A stretch of DNA of 64,000 nt, taken from NCBI RefSeq assembly GCF_003795125.1, contig NZ_CP027783.1, positions 930,001-994,000 of the forward strand. Reading direction: 5' to 3'. Position numbers and translations under genes: made by a program. Under the pieces are notes generated by a model. That model searched no databases, was not told the origin of the DNA, and was given only the letters and a program-made list of their open reading frames with translations. Source of the DNA: Tetragenococcus osmophilus. GTDB taxonomy: Bacteria; Bacillota; Bacilli; Lactobacillales; Enterococcaceae. Position 1 is the first letter of the stretch. Each line of letters opens with the position of its first letter. Below, in pieces: positions 41,601-50,246 of this stretch.

Positions 41601-42235
41601 ATGTTTTGTTAGCAGCAGGAGGGCCACTTGCTAAATGGCCAGAATTAAAAGAACCTTATGATTTTTACGTTGGTATTGATCGAGGCAGTCTTTTTTTACA
41701 ACAAAAAGAATTACCGTTAGATATTGCCATTGGAGATTTTGATTCATTAAATGTACAAGAACGAGAAAATATTTTTAATTCAGCTAAAAGAGTTGTTACC
41801 TCTCCTGCAGAAAAGGATGATACAGATACACAATTAGCACTGGAACTCATTTTAAAAGAGTACCCGCACGCTAATGTTACAGTGGTAGGTTCCACTGGAG
41901 GAAGAATCGATCATTTTTTAATAAATTTTTGGTTGGTTCTGGAGCCACGTTTTCGCAAATATAGTCAAAATATTTATCTAAAAGATAAACAAAACTCTAT
42001 TTCTTTCTTGCTTCCTGGAGAGCATATAATCTCGAAAGAAACGGATAAGAAATATCTAGCTTATTGTTGCTTGACTCCAGTTTCTGAGCTAACTTTGGCT
42101 AAAAGTAAATACACATTAGATAAGCAAGAGGTTTCATATCCTACATCATATGCAAGTAACGAATTTATTGGTGATTATGCTGAGATCTCATTTTCCAAGG
42201 GGATAATCGCTGTTATTCAAAGTAAAGACGCTTAA
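41597..42235 (+). CDS. thiN: Thiamine pyrophosphokinase
   Basis: 212-residue kinase that converts thiamine to thiamine pyrophosphate with ATP. Motifs: GIDRGSLFL, AIGDFDSLN, KDDTDTQLALEL, STGGRIDHFLIN. It starts on an ATGA overlap with rpe (translational coupling). The rsgA-rpe-thiN order is conserved in Firmicutes. Confidence 0.93.
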   Translation: MNVLLAAGGPLAKWPELKEPYDFYVGIDRGSLFLQQKELPLDIAIGDFDSLNVQERENIFNSAKRVVTSPAEKDDTDTQLALELILKEYPHANVTVVGSTGGRIDHFLINFWLVLEPRFRKYSQNIYLKDKQNSISFLLPGEHIISKETDKKYLAYCCLTPVSELTLAKSKYTLDKQEVSYPTSYASNEFIGDYAEISFSKGIIAVIQSKDA

Positions 42236-42362
42236 CAGAAAGCGCACGTTATTTTTTATGAAAAATAGTTTAAAAATAGTTAAGAGTCTTTGGTTAACTT
42301 TTGTTTAGAACTATTTAATGGTACAATTGATCCATTGAGTTTGAAGTAATTGAGGTGCGCTT

Positions 42363-43220
42363 GTGAAAAAATTTAATCCAAATAAAAACATTATTATTAC
42401 CTTAATTATCGTAATTATCATTGTGACTGTTTTAAGTATTACTATTGCCAGACGTGCAGTTGACCAGAAGGCTTCTTTTGCACAAGTGATTGTAAATGAC
42501 ACGGTAGCTACGGTAGATAAAGTTTTGTACACACCAGTGCGTTGGTTTGAAGATGGAGTTGGCTCCATTCAAAACTTATTTGTGACTTATCAAGAAAATG
42601 AACGATTGAAAGGCAAAATTGATAATTACGATGAGGTTGTTCAGCAAAATGAAAGTCAAAAAAGAGAGATTTCAAATTTAAAAGAAGAGTTAGATTTGAA
42701 TGAGACATTGACAAATTATGAAAAAAAGGCAGCTAATGTAATTTCTCGTTCACCGGATTCCTGGCAAGATATTATGATTGTTGACCAAGGTTCACAAGAA
42801 GGAATCAGTGATAACATGGCTGTAATGGCTAAAAATGGTTTGATTGGACGTGTGCTTGAAGTTAATGCTCACTCTTCTAAGGTAGAACTATTAACGTCTG
42901 AAAACCAGACGAGTAATCATTTCCCGGTTCGTATAACGACTGAAGATGGGGATGCTTTTGGGTTACTAAAAGGCTACGATCGACGTAACCAAGCATTAGT
43001 TGTTGAAGAATCAACAGGAGAAACTGATATACAAGAAGAAGATACTGTTCAAACTTCCGGCTTAGGTGGAAATTCTCCTTCAGATTTAAACGTCGGTAAA
43101 GTTATTGAGGCAGAACCTGATGACTATGGTTTAGATCGTAAAGTTTATGTCCAACCTGCAGCAGATGTTAACGATGTGTCTGTTGTTACGATTATTGAGC
43201 GCACAGTAGGGGAAGACTAA
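42363..43220 (+). CDS. mreC: Rod shape-determining protein MreC
   Basis: 285 residues with a GTG start. One transmembrane segment (IIITLIIVIIIVTVLSITI, about 10-28), then a coiled coil (ENERLKGKIDNYDEVVQQNE, about 75-115) and the beta-barrel periplasmic-type domain with VEESTGE, TSGLGGNSPSDLNVGKV and KVYVQPAAD. It scaffolds the peripheral cell-wall synthesis machinery. mreD follows after 2 bp. MreB is not next to it, as in cocci. Confidence 0.93.
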   Translation: MKKFNPNKNIIITLIIVIIIVTVLSITIARRAVDQKASFAQVIVNDTVATVDKVLYTPVRWFEDGVGSIQNLFVTYQENERLKGKIDNYDEVVQQNESQKREISNLKEELDLNETLTNYEKKAANVISRSPDSWQDIMIVDQGSQEGISDNMAVMAKNGLIGRVLEVNAHSSKVELLTSENQTSNHFPVRITTEDGDAFGLLKGYDRRNQALVVEESTGETDIQEEDTVQTSGLGGNSPSDLNVGKVIEAEPDDYGLDRKVYVQPAADVNDVSVVTIIERTVGED

Positions 43221-43222
43221 TT

Positions 43223-43729
43223 ATGAGTAAAGTTAAAAAGCAATATATAGCAGCGCCGATTTTCTTTTTGGTTATGTTATTAGATAGTCATTTGACGCGT
43301 ACATTTTCAGCATGGAGCGATGGAGCAAATGTATGGAAAACCCATTTTTTATTATTAATATTGATGTTTTGTGTCCCGCGTTTTTCTAAGCGGTACATGA
43401 TCACAACGACTATTGTTTTAGGTAGTATATTTGATTTATATTATATGGGTGTATTAGGTGTCTATGCAGTGAGCCTTCCTTTGGCTGTCTGGGGAATGTA
43501 TTTACTATATGACCTTCTTTATCAAAATATCTTCACTATGTTTTTTGGGTGGATTATTTTAATAACTGGTTATGAGTTGGCAGCTTCAGGCATCCAGGTG
43601 ATCTTTAAATTATCAGTGATTAATCCAATTTATTTTGCTACTAATTTTTTAGGACCAACTTTATTAGTAAATATTTTATTTTTTTTCATTATTTATTACA
43701 TTGTAAGAGTATTATTCCGATGGGAATAA
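43223..43729 (+). CDS. mreD: Rod shape-determining protein MreD
   Basis: 168-residue polytopic membrane protein with about five hydrophobic segments (YIAAPIFFLVMLLDSHL, then HFLLLILMFCVP, then several more). It partners with MreC. The start follows mreC by 2 bp. A terminator hairpin overlaps its last codons. sagA-type hydrolase follows with its own promoter, the order known from Enterococcus. Confidence 0.9.
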   Translation: MSKVKKQYIAAPIFFLVMLLDSHLTRTFSAWSDGANVWKTHFLLLILMFCVPRFSKRYMITTTIVLGSIFDLYYMGVLGVYAVSLPLAVWGMYLLYDLLYQNIFTMFFGWIILITGYELAASGIQVIFKLSVINPIYFATNFLGPTLLVNILFFFIIYYIVRVLFRWE

Positions 43730-43741
43730 TGCTCTTTTTTT
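43706..43741 (+). terminator. mreCD terminator
   Basis: Stem GAGTATTATTCC/GGAATAATGCTC followed by T7; the stop codon of mreD lies inside the stem. Confidence 0.8.
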
Positions 43742-43918
43742 ATTATAAAAAAAGTCTAAAGTTGCAAATATATTTCAAAAATGAAATATATTTGTAACAA
43801 TTCTTTTATTGTAATGTCATGCGCCTATGTTACAATCATTTTATCGTTGAAAAAGTGTTTAAGATTTCTTAATTTCTTATAGCAATTATAAAATAAATTT
43901 AAGATGGAGGAATAAAAA

Positions 43919-45769
43919 GTGAAAAGACGTGTATTAACGGCGTTATTAACGTGCTCATTGACACTTGCAGCTGTTGCAGCCCCAAGTGTAGTCTTGGCAG
44001 ATGACTATGATCAGCAAATTGAAGAAAAAAGTAAGGAAATAGAAGATTTACAAGGCAAGCAAGAAAGTGTTCAAGCAGAAATTGATTCATTGGAAAGCGA
44101 AGTTTCCAGCATTAATGAAAAAGCACAAAATTTGCTTGCAGAACAACAAGAATTAGATGAACAATCTAAACAATTAGAAAAAGAAATTGCTGATCTACAA
44201 AATCGTATTGATAAACGCGAAGAAGCAATTCGCGAACAAGCACGTGATGTGCAAGTAAATGGTTCAGACACCAACATCATTGATGCTGTTTTAAATTCTG
44301 ATTCATTGACGGATGCTTTTGGACATGTTCAAGCAATGAATACAATCGTTCAAGCAAACAATGATTTAGTAGAACAACAAAAAGAAGACAAACAAGCTGT
44401 TGAAGATAAAAAAGCAGAAAATGATGAAAAACAAAAAGAAATTCAAGCAAACCAAGCAGCTTTGGAAGAACAAAAAGGACAATTACAACAAAGCCAAGCT
44501 GACTTAGACTACAAAAAAGCTGATTTAGCTTTACAAGAAGCTTCTAAGAATGACGAAAAAGATGATCTTCAAAAACGTAAAGATGAAGCTGAAGCGGAAT
44601 TAGCACGTATTGCTGAAGAACAAGCACGCGCCGAAGAAGCACGTCAGCAAGCAGAAGATGAAGCTCAACAGCAAGCAGCTGAAGAAGCTCAAGAAGATGA
44701 ACAAGCAGAAGCACCTGCTGAAACAGAAACAAGTGAAGAAGCAGAAACAGCTACATCTTCTGAAGAAGTAGAAGTACCAGAAACAACAGAAGAAACACAA
44801 GAAGCAGAAGCACCTGTTGAAACAGAAACAAGTGAAGAAGCAGAAACAACTACATCTTCTGAAGAAGTAGAAGTACCAGAAACAACAGAAGAAACACAAG
44901 AAGTAGAAGAACCAGCAACTTCTGAAGAATCAACAGAAGCTGAAGAAACAGAAGAAACACAAGAATCAGCAACTGAAGAAACAGAGGAAGCAGAAGCACC
45001 TGTTGAAACAGAAACAAGTGAAGAAGCAGAAACAACTACATCTTCTGAAGAAGTAGAAGTACCAGAAACAACAGAAGAAACACAAGAAGTAGAAGAACCA
45101 GTAACTTCTGAAGAATCAACAGAAACACAAGAAACAACAACAGAAGAAGCAGAAGCACCTGTTGAAACAGAAACAAGTGAAGAAGTAGAAACAACTACTC
45201 CTTCTTCTGAAGAACCAGCAACTTCTTCAACTGTTGAAGAAAGTGTTCAACCTGAAGCTCCAACAAGTTCAAGTCAAGAACAAGGAAATGCTAATAGTGG
45301 AAATCAAAATAGTTCTGATAACCAAGGTAGTTCACAACCAACCGACGAACCAACAGATATTTCCACAACGCCAGAAGAGCCTAAAGAAGAAGAAACTCCA
45401 GCTCCATCAGCAAGTGCTGACGGATCAGCAGTTGTAGCTGAAGCTCAAAAATACATGGGAACTCCTTATGTATGGGGCGGAAGAACGCCAGATGGTTTTG
45501 ATTGCTCAGGATTTACTCAATATGTTTACAAACAAGTAACTGGTAAAGATATTGGTGGTTATACTGTACCGCAAGAAAATGCTGGAACTCAAATTTCTGT
45601 TAATGAAGCACAAGCAGGAGACTTGTTGTTCTGGGGTTCTAAGGGAAGTACTTATCACGTAGCAATTTCTACAGGAGGTAGCTCATTTATCCATGCACCA
45701 AAACCAGGTGACACGGTTAAAAATGGCGATACTCAATACTTCACTCCTGATTTTGCAGTAAGAATGTAA
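43919..45769 (+). CDS. sagA: Secreted NlpC/P60 peptidoglycan hydrolase, SagA-like
   Basis: 616 residues, GTG start after ATGGAGGAAT. A signal peptide (about 1-27, cleaved near VLADDYDQ) and a long coiled coil (about 30-250) are typical of SagA/PcsB proteins. A Thr/Glu/Val-rich repeat region (about 263-430) and a Ser/Asn/Gln-rich linker follow. The C-terminal NlpC/P60 domain carries the catalytic Cys529 in DGFDCSGFTQY and His in TYHVAIS, with SFIHAPKPGD. It is a D,L-endopeptidase type. Beside mreCD as in Enterococcus faecium. The start of its 3' terminator is the target of a group IIC intron. Confidence 0.93.
   Translation: MKRRVLTALLTCSLTLAAVAAPSVVLADDYDQQIEEKSKEIEDLQGKQESVQAEIDSLESEVSSINEKAQNLLAEQQELDEQSKQLEKEIADLQNRIDKREEAIREQARDVQVNGSDTNIIDAVLNSDSLTDAFGHVQAMNTIVQANNDLVEQQKEDKQAVEDKKAENDEKQKEIQANQAALEEQKGQLQQSQADLDYKKADLALQEASKNDEKDDLQKRKDEAEAELARIAEEQARAEEARQQAEDEAQQQAAEEAQEDEQAEAPAETETSEEAETATSSEEVEVPETTEETQEAEAPVETETSEEAETTTSSEEVEVPETTEETQEVEEPATSEESTEAEETEETQESATEETEEAEAPVETETSEEAETTTSSEEVEVPETTEETQEVEEPVTSEESTETQETTTEEAEAPVETETSEEVETTTPSSEEPATSSTVEESVQPEAPTSSSQEQGNANSGNQNSSDNQGSSQPTDEPTDISTTPEEPKEEETPAPSASADGSAVVAEAQKYMGTPYVWGGRTPDGFDCSGFTQYVYKQVTGKDIGGYTVPQENAGTQISVNEAQAGDLLFWGSKGSTYHVAISTGGSSFIHAPKPGDTVKNGDTQYFTPDFAVRM
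44705..45205 (+). repeat. Tandem coding repeats inside sagA
   Basis: Four imperfect units beginning EAEAPVETETSEEAET (AEAPAETETSEEAETATSSE in the first), most of them continuing SSEEVEVPETTEETQ. Units differ in length because of variable tails (VEEPATSEESTEAEETEETQ, VEEPVTSEESTETQ). Close DNA identity suggests slippage or unequal recombination. Confidence 0.85.
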
Positions 45770-45786
45770 TATAAAATTAGAATTTA

Positions 45787-45817
45787 AAGCTGCCGAAACT
45801 TTCGGCAGCTTTTTTTT
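45787..45817 (+). terminator. sagA terminator and intron target
   Basis: Stem AAGCTGCCGAAA/TTTCGGCAGCTT followed by a T-run. Copy B of the group IIC intron starts one base after it. Confidence 0.9.
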
Positions 45818-45818
45818 G

Positions 45819-47652
45819 GTATGACGGGCATGTGTTATGTCTAGAGTGAAAGTCTCTGTGGAGCGTCGTTACCAACGAATCCCAAAGCGACTTGCAAGTT
45901 TCGTGCTGTGAGGCACGGGAGAGAGGAAGCAATAGCGAAATCGTGGCCCAACGAACAGGAATAAGGTAGGAAGGCGCTACGAGCGGATAAGTCGGCTAAA
46001 GGCGATAAAGTCCAAAAGGTAACCGTAATCTTGTGGCGTAAACCTTATGGGTAAACGAGGAAAGAGATAACACTTATCCCGTGAGGTCTCACTAACGATT
46101 TAGTAGTAACAACGAATAGTGAGAAGTCAGCAGATGTCATAGTAGGAAACCATGTTTCCGAAGGACTGAACCATGGAATAGTGCAACACAAAATGTATGT
46201 TTTAAGTACTGTCTGATAGTAGTGGTAGACAAAACGTAAATGAGTCGGTAGCTACGCCAATCTAAGACGAATACTTAAAAGCGGAAAGGAGTCGCGCACA
46301 TTATGTCGAAGATGTTAGAACGTATCCTTGACCGGCAAAATATGAATGAGGCTTATAAAAAAGTCCGGGCAAATAAAGGAGCCAGCGGCGTTGACGAAGT
46401 CACGCTCGACGAGCTTCATGCCTATATTCAAGACAACTGGGCAACGATCTGTCAACAAATAAGAGAGCGACACTACAAGCCCCAACCTGTAAAGAGAGTT
46501 GGGATCCCAAAGTCAGATGGTGGGAAACGAAAACTCGGTATACCTACAACAATAGACCGCGTGATTCAGCAGGCCATTGTTCAGGTTATAACACCCATAT
46601 GCGAATCCCACTTTTCGGAATTTAGCTATGGATTTCGTCCGAACAGAAATTGTGAAATGGCCGTCAATCAATTATTGAAGACGATCAATGAAGGTTATCA
46701 ATGGATCGTTGATATAGATCTAGAAAAATTCTTTGATAACGTTCCTCAAGACCGGCTGATGAGTCTTGTACATCGTATGATCCAAGACGGAGACACAGAA
46801 TCGCTTATTCGAAAATATCTCAAAGCAGGTGTCATGGTCGCCGATGAATACCACCCAACGGATCGAGGAGCCCCACAAGGAGGGAATTTATCGCCCATTC
46901 TTAGTAATATCATGCTAAATGAACTGGACAAAGAGCTTGAGAGCCGAGGGCTCGCCTTTGTGAGATACGCCGATGATTGTCTCATCATGGTTAAAAGCCG
47001 AACAAGTGCCAATCGAGTGATGCATTCAGTCATTCGTTGGATTGAAAATAAGTTAGGGCTAAAAGTTAATGGAACCAAATCAAAGGTTACGCGGCCCAGC
47101 CAGCTAAAATATTTAGGATTTAGTTTCTATTACGACACTAAAGCCAAAAGCTGGATGAGCCGACCTCATGAGGACTCTGTCCGAAAATTCGAGAAAAAAC
47201 TCAAAATGTTAACTCAAAGAAAATGGTCAATAAACTTTAGAAAGAGGCTGGAAAAGTTAAATGAAGTCATCCGCGGATGGATAAATTACTTTTCCAGCTC
47301 GTCCATGAAAGCCAAGATGGAACGGATCGACGCCCATTTAAGAACGCGATTGCGAACCATCGTCTGGAAGATGTGGAAGGTTCCCTCCAAGAGACAATGG
47401 GGATTACAAAAGTTAGGTGTAAATAAGAGCTTAGCTAAACTAACATCGTACGCAGGAAACCACTACCAGTGGGTAGCTACCAAAACCTGTGTAAGAAGGG
47501 CAATAACTAAACAAAAACTAGGCCAAGCAGGCCTAGTCAGTTGTTTAGATTACTACCAATATAGACATAACATATATTCATAATGGAGTCGCCGGATACG
47601 GAACCGTATGTCCAGGTGACGTGAGAGGGCGATTGATTTCGCCCTACTCGAT
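45819..47652 (+). mobile_element. Group IIC intron, copy B (after sagA)
   Basis: 1834 nt, from GTATG at 45819 to CTACTCGAT ending at 47652. Same length as copy A at 943-2776 and in the opposite orientation; the ends and several internal stretches I compared are identical and the encoded proteins are the same. Inserted just downstream of the sagA terminator, the class C target type. Domain V and VI hairpins lie at about 47584-47640. Confidence 0.9.
46303..47583 (+). CDS. ltrA: Group IIC intron reverse transcriptase/maturase (copy B)
   Basis: 426 residues, identical to the copy A protein. It has the RT motifs GFRPNRN, APQGGNLSPILSN and RYADD, and the maturase WINYF segment; no endonuclease domain. 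AAAGGAG precedes the ATG. Because the two introns are the same, one arose from the other recently by retromobility or gene conversion. Confidence 0.93.
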   Translation: MSKMLERILDRQNMNEAYKKVRANKGASGVDEVTLDELHAYIQDNWATICQQIRERHYKPQPVKRVGIPKSDGGKRKLGIPTTIDRVIQQAIVQVITPICESHFSEFSYGFRPNRNCEMAVNQLLKTINEGYQWIVDIDLEKFFDNVPQDRLMSLVHRMIQDGDTESLIRKYLKAGVMVADEYHPTDRGAPQGGNLSPILSNIMLNELDKELESRGLAFVRYADDCLIMVKSRTSANRVMHSVIRWIENKLGLKVNGTKSKVTRPSQLKYLGFSFYYDTKAKSWMSRPHEDSVRKFEKKLKMLTQRKWSINFRKRLEKLNEVIRGWINYFSSSSMKAKMERIDAHLRTRLRTIVWKMWKVPSKRQWGLQKLGVNKSLAKLTSYAGNHYQWVATKTCVRRAITKQKLGQAGLVSCLDYYQYRHNIYS

Positions 47653-47674
47653 TGTAAAGTAAAAATTGTTTTAG

Positions 47675-48364
47675 CTATAAGAAATGAACAATGAATAAAC
47701 CAAGACTTAAAAACGGAACAAAGGGGAGTTGTAGTGTTTTAATTTGTTTTGTAGTAATAAGAGAAATTACTAAATAGACGATAAGAGCTGAGGAACTGGC
47801 AATAATTAATAGCTGTGTTAGTTCAATTAGTGTAAGCCAAGGGACCCAAAATAAAAGTAAGAGTAAGTCTCCCATTCCCATTGCTTCTTTTAGAAATAAA
47901 ATAATAACGCTACAAATTAGAAAATAAAGTATAACGCTTTCCCAATAAATAGGCATTTTAAAAAATAGACATAAGCTAGTTAGAACTAAGTGGGTGGGAT
48001 AAAAGATCTTTGGTTCTATTATTAGGTAAAAAACATCCGTTAATGAAAGAAGTAAAGCAGCGGTTAACCAACATAAAGTGATGACGCAATCCTTTGTTGA
48101 AGGCTGGTTAATACTAAAGGCAAAAATAAAACCGTATAAGATTTCAGTAATAAAGTAAGTAATAGGAATTTTTTTATGGCATGTTCTACAGCGAAATTTT
48201 AATAAAAGAGAGGAAATGATTGGAATCATCTCCCAAAAGTTTAATGTTCTTTTACAATTGGTACATTGTGATCTAGCAACTACGAAGGGACGGTCTGTCG
48301 GAACCCGTTCTGCGATAACGCAAAGAAAAGAACCAAAACAACTCCCTAATATATAATAAATCAT
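47675..48364 (-). CDS. comC: Type IV prepilin peptidase (A24 family, ComC/PilD-like)
   Basis: 229-residue polytopic membrane aspartic peptidase that cleaves and N-methylates prepilins of the competence pseudopilus. Zinc-type cysteine pairs Cys34/Cys37 and Cys59/Cys62 (SQCTNCKRT, FRCRTCHKK) lie in the cytoplasmic loop. The two catalytic aspartates are Asp110 (SLTDVFY) and Asp166 (GMGDLLLL). Length is normal for Gram-positive ComC. AGGAGGAG precedes the ATG. It is divergent from dps across a palindromic region. No other com genes are nearby. Confidence 0.88.
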   Translation of the reverse strand: MIYYILGSCFGSFLCVIAERVPTDRPFVVARSQCTNCKRTLNFWEMIPIISSLLLKFRCRTCHKKIPITYFITEILYGFIFAFSINQPSTKDCVITLCWLTAALLLSLTDVFYLIIEPKIFYPTHLVLTSLCLFFKMPIYWESVILYFLICSVIILFLKEAMGMGDLLLLLFWVPWLTLIELTQLLIIASSSALIVYLVISLITTKQIKTLQLPFVPFLSLGLFIVHFL

Positions 48365-48385
48365 AGAAAACTCCTCCTTTTTTCT

Positions 48386-48464
48386 TTCTCAAATATAAAT
48401 ACGCAAAAAAAGAGGATTTTCATTTTTTTACTTAAATTTTCTATTTGAGAAGCTTTCTCAAATA
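48386..48464. promoter_or_regulatory. Putative operators between comC and dps
   Basis: The half-site TTCTCAAATA occurs three times: at 48386-48395 near the comC start, and as both arms of the palindrome TATTTGAGAA-GCT-TTCTCAAATA at 48442-48464. The palindrome ends 10 bp upstream of the dps -35 box (TTGACT 48475-48480, TATGCT 48498-48503). The binding protein is unknown. Confidence 0.5.
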
Positions 48465-48533
48465 ATAGAATTTATTGACTTTTTTTCTTATGCGTATTAT
48501 GCTTAATGTATTAAGGTAAAGGAGGAATTGTAA

Positions 48534-49007
48534 ATGAAGTTTGAAAGAACTAAGGAAATTTTGAACCAATTAGTTGCAGATTTAAGCCAATTTGCTGCTG
48601 TGATTCATCAAACCCATTGGTATATGCGAGGACCAGAATTTCTGACATTACATCCGATGATGGACGATTATATGGATGAAATTAATGATCAGTTAGATGA
48701 AATTGCAGAGCGTTTGGTTGCCTTGGACGGTTCTCCTTATTCAACGTTGCAAGAATTTGCTGATCATACTGGCATCAAAGATGAAGTTGGTACTTGGGAT
48801 CGTTCAATGAGTGAACGATTGGAAACTTTAGTATCTGGCTATCGTTATTTAGCAGATCTTTATCAAAAAGGAATTGATGTTTCTGGCGAAGAAGGCGATG
48901 ATTCCACACAAGATGTCTTTATTGCTTATAAAAGAGATATTGAAAAGAATATTTGGATGATTCAAGCTGAATTGGGACATGCGCCTAATAATGATCCAGC
49001 TAAATAA
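48534..49007 (+). CDS. dps: Dps-family ferritin-like protein
   Basis: 157-residue DNA-protection/ferroxidase protein. The ferroxidase motif region is VIHQTHWYMRGPEFLTLHPM with MDDYMDEINDQLDEIAERL, as in Listeria and Streptococcus Dps. It stores iron using H2O2, so protects against peroxide; in this genome lactate oxidase would be one H2O2 source. AAAGGAGGAATTG precedes the ATG. Own promoter and terminator. Confidence 0.94.
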   Translation: MKFERTKEILNQLVADLSQFAAVIHQTHWYMRGPEFLTLHPMMDDYMDEINDQLDEIAERLVALDGSPYSTLQEFADHTGIKDEVGTWDRSMSERLETLVSGYRYLADLYQKGIDVSGEEGDDSTQDVFIAYKRDIEKNIWMIQAELGHAPNNDPAK

Positions 49008-49029
49008 AAAATAAATTAACAAATTTAAG

Positions 49030-49066
49030 GAAACCTATGATAAATTATTCATAGGTTTTCTTTTTA
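49030..49066 (+). terminator. dps terminator
   Basis: Stem AAACCTATGA/TCATAGGTTT with a T-rich tail. Confidence 0.8.
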
Positions 49067-49098
49067 TGCAATTTTTTATTATTATTAAGAGAAAAACA

Positions 49099-49211
49099 TT
49101 GACTTTATGCTTTTTTATAGGTATTATATTAAATGGTATTGTTTGCCCCACGAGAGCCCCGGAAACTCAAGTGTATGTCAAACATTCGAAATTGAATTGG
49201 AGGAAGAAATC
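49099..49211 (+). promoter_or_regulatory. rplM promoter and candidate L13 leader
   Basis: TTGACT (49099-49104), 17-bp spacer and TATTAT (49122-49127). The leader starting near 49133 holds TGTTTGCCCCACGAGAGCCC and CGGAAACTCAAG. This resembles the r-protein leader known upstream of rplM in Firmicutes, where L13 autoregulates its operon. I identify it from memory of that motif and position only. Confidence 0.5.
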
Positions 49212-49655
49212 TTGCGTACAACATATATGGCTAAACCAGACGAAGTAGATCGTAAATGGTATGTAATCGATGCAACAGACGTTTCTTTAGGTCGTCTTTC
49301 TACTGTAGCAGCATCGATCCTTCGCGGAAAAGATAAACCAACATATACACCTCATGTGGACACAGGTGATAATGTTATCGTGATTAATGCAGATAAAGTA
49401 AAATTAACAGGAAACAAAGCAACAGATAAGAAATATTATCGTCATTCTCATTACCCAGGTGGATTGACATCAACTTCAGCAGGTGAAATGCGTGCTAAGA
49501 ATTCTCGCCGTTTGGTTGAAACTTCTGTAAAGGGAATGCTTCCTAAAAATCCTTTAGGACGTGCTCAAGGAATGAAGTTACATGTTTATGGTGAAGCAAC
49601 TCATCCGCATGCTGCACAAAAACCAGAAGTATTGGACATCACAAATTTAATCTAA
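49212..49655 (+). CDS. rplM: 50S ribosomal protein L13
   Basis: 147 residues. The TTG at 49212 is preferred because GGAGGAAG lies just upstream, giving [19 protein letters not shown]; upstream in-frame codons fall in the leader. The L13 signature is [20 protein letters not shown]. Followed after 15 bp by rpsI, the universal rplM-rpsI operon. Confidence 0.96.
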   Translation: MRTTYMAKPDEVDRKWYVIDATDVSLGRLSTVAASILRGKDKPTYTPHVDTGDNVIVINADKVKLTGNKATDKKYYRHSHYPGGLTSTSAGEMRAKNSRRLVETSVKGMLPKNPLGRAQGMKLHVYGEATHPHAAQKPEVLDITNLI

Positions 49656-49670
49656 TAGGAGGGAACTTTA

Positions 49671-50063
49671 TTGGCACAAGCTCAATATATCGGCACTGGT
49701 CGTCGTAAAAACGCAGTTGCTCGCGTTCGCTTGGTACCAGGTACTGGCCAAGTTATTGTAAATAAAAAAAACGTTGAAGACTATATCCCGCACGCTGATT
49801 TACGTGAAGTAATCAGTCAACCATTTAATGTTACTGAAACATTGGACACATATGATACTTTTGTAAACGTAGACGGCGGTGGCTATGCAGGACAAGCCGG
49901 CGCGATCCGTCATGGGATTGCTCGTGCTTTGCTGGAAGTAGATCCTGATTTTCGTTTAGCGTTAAAACGTGCTGGCTTACTTACTCGTGACCCACGTATG
50001 GTGGAACGTAAAAAAGCCAACCACAAGAAAGCACGTAAATCTCCACAATTCTCAAAACGTTAA
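49671..50063 (+). CDS. rpsI: 30S ribosomal protein S9
   Basis: 130 residues, TTG start after AGGAGGG. Typical start [20 protein letters not shown], and signature [19 protein letters not shown]. The basic C-terminus [12 protein letters not shown] reaches the P site on the ribosome. Second gene of the L13-S9 operon, ending in a terminator. Confidence 0.97.
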   Translation: MAQAQYIGTGRRKNAVARVRLVPGTGQVIVNKKNVEDYIPHADLREVISQPFNVTETLDTYDTFVNVDGGGYAGQAGAIRHGIARALLEVDPDFRLALKRAGLLTRDPRMVERKKANHKKARKSPQFSKR

Positions 50064-50084
50064 TGATTATTTATCATTGTTTGT

Positions 50085-50118
50085 GGCACTTTCCTTTTTG
50101 GAAGGTGTCTTTTTTTTT
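50085..50118 (+). terminator. rplM-rpsI terminator
   Basis: Stem GGCACTTTCC/GGAAGGTGTC (with G-U pairs) and nine T residues. Confidence 0.8.
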
Positions 50119-50190
50119 CATATTTTTGTAATACCGAATGTAAATAGACTGAGGAAAAAATATTTTTTCGCCTATTCTTTTCATTTAGTG

Positions 50191-50223
50191 TTAAGATAAA
50201 CTATATCATATAGTTTATCTTAA
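50191..50223. promoter_or_regulatory. 33-bp perfect palindrome upstream of the S33 peptidase gene
   Basis: Perfect 15-bp arms TTAAGATAAACTATA/TATAGTTTATCTTAA around TCA. No T-tract follows, and it is 24 bp before the start codon, so it looks like an operator overlapping the promoter. The regulator is unknown. Confidence 0.55.
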
Positions 50224-50246
50224 ATTTATGGAGACTGGGGGAATAA

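Noticed and set aside
43791-43820. WalR-type boxes (TGTAAC and TGTAAT) upstream of sagA
   Set aside because: Half-sites are 11 bp apart rather than the required 5, so control by WalR is not supported by sequence.
44705-45205. Repeats resembling a CRISPR-like or tandem noncoding array
   Set aside because: They are in-frame coding repeats of the SagA protein, with no spacer structure.
45234-45437. Plus-strand 67-codon frame inside sagA
   Set aside because: Out-of-frame shadow of the low-complexity linker.
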